Shown here one piece after another: positions 56,919 through 64,000 of a DNA stretch of 64,000 nucleotides. Source of the DNA: Anastrepha obliqua (lineage: Eukaryota; Arthropoda; Insecta; Diptera; Tephritidae); contig NC_072895.1 in the NCBI RefSeq assembly GCF_027943255.1, positions 39,840,001 through 39,904,000 of the forward strand, read 5' to 3'. Under the pieces are notes generated by a model that saw only the letters and a list, made by a program, of their open reading frames with translations, did not search any database and was not told the DNA's origin. Numbering within the stretch: the first letter of the stretch is position 1; each line of letters opens with the position of its first letter. The position numbers and the translations under genes were made by a program.

Positions 56919-57834
56919 AGTGGTGACTTTGGCTTGGAAGACGAAGAACGCGAGGGTGCGCCGCCAAAGTTCATGGATACCGAATTGGAGGAATTGCTCG
57001 ATCAAGATCCGGCTCAAACGCAAGAAGAGGTTGTAAAAACTTTGGGAGTTGATCAATCAACCATTTCCAAACGTTTAAAAGCCATGGGAATGATCCGAAA
57101 GGTAGGCCATTGGGTGCCGTATGAATTGAAGCCAAGAGACGTTGAACACCGTTTTATGGCATGCGAACAACTGCTTCAACGGCACAAAAGAAAGGGTTTT
57201 TTGCATCGAATTGTGACTGGCGATGAAAAGTGGGTCCATTACGACAATCCAAAACGTCGGGCAACGTATGGATACCCTGGCCATGCTTCAACATCGACGT
57301 CGGCGCAGAATATTCATGGCCTGAAGGTTATGCTGTATATCTGGTGGGACCAGCTGGGTGTTGTGTATTATGAGCTACTGAAACCGAATGAAACGATTAC
57401 GGGGGATGTCTACCGACGACAATTGATGCGTTTGAGCCGAGCACTGCGAGAAAAACGGCCGCAATACGCCGATAGACACGACAAAGTTATTTTGCAACAT
57501 GACAATGCTCGGCCACATGTTGCACAAGTGGTCAAAACATACTTAGAAACGCTCAAATGGGATGTCCTACCCACCCGCCGTAGTGTCCAGATCGATGCAA
57601 CATGGCCTGGCTGACCAGCACTTCCGTAATTACGATGAAGTCAAAAAATGGATCGATTCGTGGATTGCGGCAAAACCGACCGAATTTTTCACAAAGGGAA
57701 TCCGTGAATTGCCAGAAAGATGGGAAAAAGTAGTAGTAAGCGATGGACAATACTTTGAATATTAAATTTGTAACCATTTTACGTCAATAAAGTTTCAAAT
57801 TTCGAAAAAAACCGCACGAACTTATTCATAGTCC
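56919..57834 (+). pseudogene. mellifera-type mariner transposase, 5'-truncated, catalytic deletion
   Basis: Starts abruptly inside the HTH region at KSGDFGLEDEE and then reads well: HTH2 (LGVDQSTISKRLKAMGMIRK), VGHWVPYELKPRDVEHR, first aspartate TGDEKWVHYDNP, YIWWDQLGVVYYELLKP, second aspartate LQHDNARPHVAQ. After WDVLP a deletion of roughly 25-35 bases removes the YSPDxAPSDYHLF block with the third catalytic aspartate. The frame shifts and resumes at SMQHGLADQHF to ERWEKVVVSDGQYFEY. The right terminal repeat lies at about 57804-57834; no left end is present. Similarity to mellifera-subfamily mariner is strong, and the element is recent-looking but dead. Confidence 0.9.
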
Positions 57835-58585
57835 TATATATATATTATTTTGTTTTCTTTTTGGGGCACTGTGTTATTAAACACTTCGTTTAAAAGTTTC
57901 GAAATTTTCATTAAAAAAGTTAAAAAACAAGTGTAATTTAATTTTTGGTTACATTAGCACAATTTTCGAATTTAATCTATACCTTAAATTGTCAACATTA
58001 AACGCTTTTAAATTTCTTAATTTTTCGTTAAGGAAAAGCTACGGTTTTAGTGCCATTGGCAATGCAAGATGGATAAGTTTTTAATACTCCTTTGTGTGAT
58101 CCACGATAGACAACATCTTCTATCGTAGGATTCCCAAAATCTTAATCCCCAAATTTTTCCCACGTGTCGGGAATCCTATCGGAGTTTAAAAACGTTTCAA
58201 ATTCTGAATCTGTAAAACAGTCTGTAAAGTCAAAAGTGGCTTGACGAAATACTACAATATTACAATAAAATTTTTTTTAGAATACATATCTAATGTTACC
58301 ACTAATTTAAAATCTAGTTATTGTAGTTATTCTGTAGACACCGCCTTGATTTAAAAGTTCCAGTACCCGCTAAACGACGCTCTAAATAAACTCATTTGAG
58401 TTCGGCTTTTTTTTTTTTTGTTCGTTTGTCACATCTGTGAAATTTTATCGTTGACATTTGTAAAAGTTACGTGGTCTTGAGTAAATCTACCTCTGCACGT
58501 GTTTTATATTCCTCACAGTTTTAAAATTGATTCGAATTTGCTTCAACGAGCTTGTAGGTTAAAGGTTGCGAAACTGTTACGGTAA
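57835..58585. other. Non-coding interval
   Basis: AT-rich sequence with no gene recognised. A T tract occurs near 58409-58420. Confidence 0.5.
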
Positions 58586-58589
58586 TGTT

Positions 58590-59400
58590 ACTCTAAAAGA
58601 ACAGCCGCTTACGAGTGACATGAACGCTTCAGAAGAGATCGTAAGTCTACTGAGGATGACGAACGTAGTGGCAAGCCATCGACATCGAAAATTATGAATA
58701 TATCAATAACCCGCTAATTAACATGGATCCGTTCTGGGCATTGCAGGTAATGATTTTGGTTTGTGTCGTGTTAATGCGAGGCTGAATCCGACACAAGTGA
58801 GTGAACAGCTTCGAATGAACCAACACGTAAAAAACACGTCGTTTTTAGTCAAAAAAGAAATCGATGGCTCCCGATTTTAATTGATTACAACGGTAGTGTA
58901 CACAACGAATTTTTGCCAGAAAGTCACACAGTTAATAAGGTCTACGGTATTATTTGTGCGTTATGAGACGTTTACGTGAAGCCATTCGCGAAAAAAAGAA
59001 AGGCTTTGGGAAAACAATTCGTGGATTTTGCACCATGACAACGCACCGTCGCATGGTGCCATTATTAAGCGTAACTGTTTAGCTAAGAACGTAACGAATA
59101 CCATCTAACAGCCATCGAATTCATCTGATATGGCTCCTTGCAATTTTTTTCCGTTCGATCGAGTCAAAAAACCACTACGAGTTTTAACAGCCGAAAGAAA
59201 GTAATCGAAAAATCCAAGAATGCTCTGATGGCTATACCCAAAATAGAGCTCCACACATGTTTCGAGAGCTGAATCAAAGGCTGGCATAAGTGCGGTGCAG
59301 TTGATGGGGAGTACTTTCAAGGCCATAATATCGCTTATGGGGCATAAAATTGTATTTTGAATTTTCTAAATATATTCCACGAACTTTTTGATCATGATTC
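58590..59400 (+). pseudogene. Old, degenerate mariner-like transposase
   Basis: Pieces across frames: RKSTEDDERSGKPSTSK near 58633 (HTH linker), LLIDYNGSVHNEFLPESHTV near 58877, HHDNAPS-type second catalytic block near 59030 (frameshifted), SSDMAPCNFF near 59125 where the third catalytic aspartate is expected, and SKNALMAIPKIELHTCFES, GWHKCGAVDGEYFQGHN near 59215-59325. Many stops. The right end is near 59380-59400; the left end was not found. A different subfamily from the other mariners here. Confidence 0.7.
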
Positions 59401-59962
59401 TATTCGCATAACAATTAACTAAAAGAAATTATCGCAGCTATCGCAAAAAAAAAAATCGAACACACTGTGTAGTGTCGAATTTTTATGTCCACAAACGTAA
59501 GTTTGTGTGCTTGTGTTCTACTATTTTCCTCATTTACTATAAATCTCGCGGCATTTTTGAAAAATATGGTTAGGAAATAGGATATTTTAGCTATTATTGT
59601 TGTTGAAATTGCGTACTTTCATTAATATAAATTACTGCATCTCAATAAAAACTTTGCTATTTATTTGTTTAGCTGTTTTTATTGCAATTCCAAGCTCGCT
59701 TTAACGTCATTAATTTTATTTGAATTTGAAATACCGGTTTTTCCATCCCAGCGAATTGCAAGCAGTGATAGGATAATTAATTAGAAGATCACACAAAAAA
59801 CAAACCGCTGATTCAATTCAGAATTGCAGTCAATTAATATTCATCTAACTCGCTAAACAAGCATTCCAGTTGGATTTATTAATGATTTGCTGAATTCTTT
59901 AAATTCTAATTTGTAGGTGATGAGTTGAATGCAAAGCGAAGATTGCAGTGAAAAATTGTCTA
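59401..59962. other. Non-coding interval
   Basis: AT-rich sequence with no gene recognised. Confidence 0.5.
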
Positions 59963-59964
59963 TA

Positions 59965-61502
59965 CGAAGGTTGTCTTTTACATTTTGCACCTTTGCAACA
60001 CTTTGTGTAATGAGCTATAATTCGATACTTTTATCAAAAAATTGTGTGGTTTTTAGTATAAACCTACATATCAAATTTTCAAATCGAGTTTTATTTGTAC
60101 TTTTTTCAGTGAGTTGAAAAATCCGTCTCGCCCAAAAAATGGAACAAACTCGTAAATATTTTCGTGCAATGATTTATTACGATTTTCGACGCGCTTTATC
60201 GAGACAGGTCTGCATTGATCAACTTTTGACCGTCAAAAAGATTTGTTCTCTTCGGATACAACGTAATTTGAAAAATTGCCGAAAAAACGAGCCGGGTCAA
60301 TTGGTGTAACGAAATGTTGAAGAAATTCAGCGTGATGGTTCAAAGCACATCTATGACATCGTAACGGGTTACGAATCTTACATTTAGCATATGAACCGGA
60401 AACAGAATGACAATTGACAATATGGGTGTTCCAAGACGAGCTTAATTTAACAAAAGTGTCCGCGGAAGGAGCACCTTAAAGCAAATAGTCGCCTGTTTTT
60501 TCGAAAAATCTGCGCTGTCGCAACTGTGCCACTACAGAAACTTAGAACAGGCAATTCTGAGTGTTACACAACCACTTTTTTGCCAGAAGTTTTTGGAGAA
60601 TTAAGGAAAACCAACCGCCGAAGAAGAATGATCCTTCACAAAAACAATGCGAGCACTCACGTATCGGCTCACACAAGAGAGAACTCGCAAATCGAGTTAA
60701 TGGGTCATTTTTGTTTTCTTACAATTTCGCTCCATACGACTCGGTTCATTGTGTTATAAGACGTAAATCTACATTAACATCTTCTGCCCATCTTCTTGGC
60801 GGTCTTCCACGCATTTTACGGTCCATAAAAAGAGATTTAAATATCTCTGCCGTAATCCGGCTGTGGTCTATCCTGAGTGGGTGTCCAAACCATCTCAGCC
60901 ATCTCCCTCAGGATTTTAACTTAAATGACCGCGATAAGAATTTATTTTTGAGAAGTTTCAGGTGAGCAAAATAACTTCTATTAGCTGCTTTTAGTCTATT
61001 CATTCTCACTGATTAGTAGGTATTCAGCACTGCTAAGGCTTAATACCCAGGTATTTAAAACTCTCAACTTTGTGAAGAATATATGGGTCAATCTCCATGT
61101 TGCCTAAAGGCACTTAAAGACCTACCGAGGTATTTTATCTTATGGACCTTAACTTCAAGGCCGACTAGCTTTGCTTTAGTTATCAGCTCCAAAGTATAGT
61201 TAGCAAGTGCGCGCTGGTTTCTCACAAGGTCGTCAGCATAGCCGCAAATCGGGACGCTTTTAGTGAGAATGGTAGCTCCAGGACCGATATCGCTGATTAC
61301 AAACTTTAAAATTAGGTTAAATATGACCGTAGAGAGTTTTTCTTCTTGTTTCCCACCTGTGACAACATCAAATGACTCTGAAGTTTTTCCTTGGTTGTTG
61401 TTCCTCACATGACCATTGATACCAAAAACGCGAGTTTCTTCGGCACTCCTTGCCGACGAAGTGTGTTCATTACTGAGGGCAAAATGTAAAAGACACCCCT
61501 AG
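59965..61502 (+). mobile_element. mariner, second copy of the 4986 family, with nested RTE-like insertion
   Basis: The left end CGAAGGTTGTCTTTTACATT (59965) and the right end (complement of AAAATGTAAAAGACACCCCT, about 61481-61500) are inverted repeats, with TA outside both (59963-59964, 61503-61504). The transposase starts at the ATG at 60139 (EQTRKYFRAMIYYDFRRALS). It carries TGYES where TGDES is usual, so the first catalytic aspartate is lost. It continues with FLPEVFGELRKTNRRRRMIL and NNASTHVSAH near 60650. The coding end is replaced by an opposite-strand retrotransposon piece at 60765-61455, after which only the right terminal repeat remains. Confidence 0.85.
60765..61455 (-). mobile_element. 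RTE-like retrotransposon fragment nested in mariner
   Basis: On the minus strand, from about 61430 downward: ESFDVVTGGKQEEKLSTVIF (RT palm block), GATILTKSVPICGYADD with an intact YADD catalytic pair (near 61240), LELITKAKLVGLEVKVHKIK, then EIDPYILHKVESFKYLG near 61070. After frameshifts, GHPLRIDHSRITAEI and MRGRPPRRWAEDVNVDL near 60775-60830 follow. This is the second half of an RTE-like ORF. It lacks the endonuclease and is broken. Confidence 0.8.
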
Positions 61503-61504
61503 TA

Positions 61505-63488
61505 TTAAAATCTATAATTGATGACAAAATAAAATTCCAGCAAGGGCTACTGGAAGTAAAGTAGGTGAAATATTAAAATAATGATTTTATTATGCGTTGG
61601 TGTTATTCAACACATGTGTGCACACAAACCCATACATATGTGCATATGAATGTATGTGTAAATAGTACAAGCTCAATAAAAGCGAACAAATCAGGTTTAT
61701 TATTCTGGTAGAGATAGCAGTATAATAGAGTGTAAGAAATATGTAGTTACTTCATAAGCCGCTAGAGCACACGAAATTATTCCACAAGCGAACTGAGCGA
61801 AATTATAATGTGCAACAGAATTATGGAAGTAAATAACAATCGCCGGCACCAATAAAATTGAAGTATATTTAGAACTACTAAACAGAGTCAACAGATTTTT
61901 ATTTGATTTTATGGTTACGCCTGCTAATAGGTGCAGCTAAAGTTATAATGATAACATTACGAGTATATTTGCGGTTCCAGGTAGCGGTAATACATAATCT
62001 GTCCCTACATATGCATACATACAGATTGGCCAAATAGCACCCCCCAAGTGCCTTTTTGCGATTACTGATTTTGCAGAGTAGTTGGCTGCAGCGTGAGGTG
62101 ATGCGGCTTTTTATGCTTCAGTCTTACTTTCCACTCCCTCCGATCGGTGCGAGCTGAAGCTTCATGGGAGCTTCTTCATGTGCGACATGGCATAGTTTTG
62201 GATTACCGCAGCAACTGGCTCAATACAAAGATCACGTTCGAGCCTGATCGAGCAACACTTTGTGAAATTGCGACCAGCGAATGTAGCTAGGCATATTGTA
62301 CGTACAAATCCAATTTATTTTCAAGTTTTCTGAAATTAAATAATACAAGCTAATTTTCAAAAAAATCACTCTCTCAAACTTTAGTTCGGTTGAGTTCTGC
62401 GACATAAGTTTTACATTTTAGTCGCTACTACTAGTCGCTCTACGATAAAAATTGATGCATAACAGTAACAATATCTGGTGAGATACTTAATGTTGTATTG
62501 TTGCATAGAGTATAGAGATCAGCTGATTCAACCATTAAATGCTCCCTTAAGTATGGCACAAATGATCAAGATTTACTTACATAAAAGGATTACGGAATTA
62601 AAGCGCCTCAAACTCAAACTCTTTGGTACATACCTGAAAAAAAGAAAAGAGAAGAAAAATGAATAACACTATTTATTTAAATTGAATTAACGAAGCAAAT
62701 CTGAAAAATACTAAGATAGTAAAAAAAAGATAATGCTAATATTTTTTCTTTCAAACAACGTTAACAATTTTAAACCAAATTCCGTTCCAAATATTTGGTA
62801 TGCATAGTGTTTTCATATAATCATTATTTTATTGTTGTATAATATATCACATGGAGAAGAGCTGTATGCCACCTCCTACAAAGTTCATAAGTTCAGAGGG
62901 TAACCTTCGTCCCTATTTCTTAAATAATTGGTTTATTTCGAGCACATTTGGCTCAACCGGCTTATGAAATAATTTCCTGTTATTGCACTGCAGTCAATAA
63001 TAATTGGAGTAGCTCTATAACGAAGAGCAAGATACAGTCGCCAAGTCATAAGGCGCAACATTTTTTTTTATTAGTAATAATAGACGTACCAACCATTGAC
63101 TCTTCTGGAAGAAAATATGTTCCTAGCTTTCCTACAAGAGAGCAAGAAATTTCTACAACGACGACTTCAAGTACTACTGCAGCGGGATGACATTTGGTGA
63201 TGATGACAAAAGGTCTTTCAACCGAAAGCCTTTGCAGTACTTAAAGTAGCAGAATGGATAATTGGCGAAAGAGATTGGCAGCCACGCTGCTTCTCAGGTA
63301 GAGGAGAAGTGCGCTACGAGTTTTGATGGCAGTGGAAAGATAGAAAAAAGTGCGAAATCATTTCTTTCTCCACTTCATTTAGATAGCCTCTGCAGAAATC
63401 CTATCTGCCTAAGTTAACCAGTGTCGCATACATGGACGCAAAATTTTACTCACAATTTACCCAATTTCATACAACCATTTCATGCATA
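61505..63488. other. Non-coding interval
   Basis: No gene is recognised. The GC-balanced patch at 62030-62290 could be element-derived but has no nameable motif. CATATGTGCATATGAATGTA-type simple sequence lies near 61640. Confidence 0.5.
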
Positions 63489-63491
63489 ATA

Positions 63492-64000
63492 CAGGGTCCG
63501 GCACTAGAAGTGTAACCAATTAAAAAGGCCATAAATTTAGTTTGGAAAATTACTTTTATTCAATTCAAAGTAAAAAATGTGTGAAAATAATACAAAATTA
63601 AGAATAAATTTACTTTTGCTTTACATGACCACCTTTGGCCTTGACTATAGCCCTGAGGTGGTCCAGAAACGAATCGCAAGCTGCCCGAATTTGACTTGCA
63701 AGACAATGTCTTCTTTCAGCGCCTCGAGACTGGTGAATCTCTTAATTCGGACCTTGCTCTCCAAAATGGCCCAAAGAGAATGATTTATCGGATTCGCGTC
63801 CGGTGAATTTGAGAGTCATTGTGTGGACGTTATGAAGTTCGGAACCTGGTTTTTTAGGCATTCTTGTTTCACTCGAGCTTTGTGAGACGGTGCCGAGACC
63901 TGTTGAAACGTCCATGGTCTGCCACCGAAATGTTTGTTTGCCCATGTCTTCAAAGCAACCTCCAGAATACTTTTCCAAAAAGATTGGAGAGCGCCCATCT
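63492..64000 (-). mobile_element. Tc/mariner-superfamily (maT-like) transposon, partial at window edge
   Basis: The terminal sequence CAGGGTCCGGCACTAGAAGT starts at 63492, preceded by TA. On the minus strand the frame entering from 63998 reads WANKHFGGRPWTFQQVSAPS, HKARVKQECLKNQVPNFITS, TQ, TGA, LSNSPDANPINHSLWAILES, KVRIKRFTSLEALKEDI. This is the C-terminal half of a DDE transposase. The only visible stop before the normal end is a TGA where relatives have tryptophan. Two catalytic positions differ from consensus (QQVSAP for QQDSAP, PINHSLW for PxDYSLW). The remaining N-terminal part lies outside the window. Assignment to the maT group is tentative. Confidence 0.75.

Noticed and set aside
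1..64000. CRISPR array, prophage or bacterial operon
   Set aside because: No spaced direct repeats, no dense coding and no ribosome-binding-site pattern. All features are those of a eukaryotic, insect genome.

Overview
The window looks like nuclear DNA from a higher fly, most likely a tephritid fruit fly or close relative. It is AT-rich and carries mariner subfamilies, Jockey-type and RNase H-bearing non-LTR retrotransposons, a tRNA-derived SINE ending in (ATTT)n, a Helitron, TTAA- and TA-flanked MITEs, and the short TATGTA/CATA/CAACAA simple repeats common in fly introns and intergenic DNA. This placement is an inference from repeat types; no single gene fixes the species. There is no operon-like structure, no RNA gene cluster and no CRISPR array.

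Only one intact protein gene is convincing: a 121-residue, lysine/arginine-rich HMG-box protein on the minus strand (39699-40064). It resembles the MST-HMG-box (protamine-like) sperm chromatin proteins of flies. Almost everything else recognisable is a transposon fragment. Long stretches with neither repeats nor genes (about 10.8-13.9 kb, 15.2-18.8 kb, 24-27.6 kb, 29-31.6 kb, 33.8-38.3 kb, 44.8-46.5 kb, 50.6-52.1 kb) look like intronic or intergenic DNA. GC-richer islands near 25.2, 36.4 and 45.8 kb could be untranslated exons or promoters, but this is not proved.

Layout. 1-10.8 kb: a Jockey-type RT scrap, a SINE, a mariner with a retrotransposon end inserted in it, degenerate transposase debris, and the first copies of an AT-rich palindromic family, one of them split by a second SINE. 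14-15 kb: two non-LTR 3' ends. 18.8-22 kb: a 1.4-kb GATAGA/GATAAA hexamer array, a broken mariner lying within it, and a non-LTR 3' end. 23.3-24 kb: a MITE with about 32-bp inverted ends. 27.6-33.8 kb: SINE pieces, an RTE-like RT scrap and two more palindromic copies. 38.4-38.9 kb: a complete non-autonomous Helitron. 39.7-40.1 kb: the HMG-box gene. 41.5-42.4 kb: a piggyBac-type MITE and a minus-strand non-LTR end. 43.5-44.7 kb: AACAT repeats and an internally deleted DDE transposon with both ends. 46.6-49.7 kb: an unusually A-rich tract hosting a retrotransposon with target-site duplication and a transposase fragment. 49.8-54.5 kb: more SINE, palindromic, RTE-like and non-LTR remnants. 55.7-64 kb: transposase debris, a Jockey-type RT joined to a mellifera-type mariner, two more mariners (one with an RTE-like insertion), and at the right edge a transposon whose transposase has one visible stop.

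The elements do not act together as a system. They record layered insertions: retrotransposons into mariners, a SINE into a palindromic MITE, a mariner into a satellite, a retrotransposon into A-rich DNA. Most transposases are inactivated by stops, frameshifts or loss of catalytic residues.
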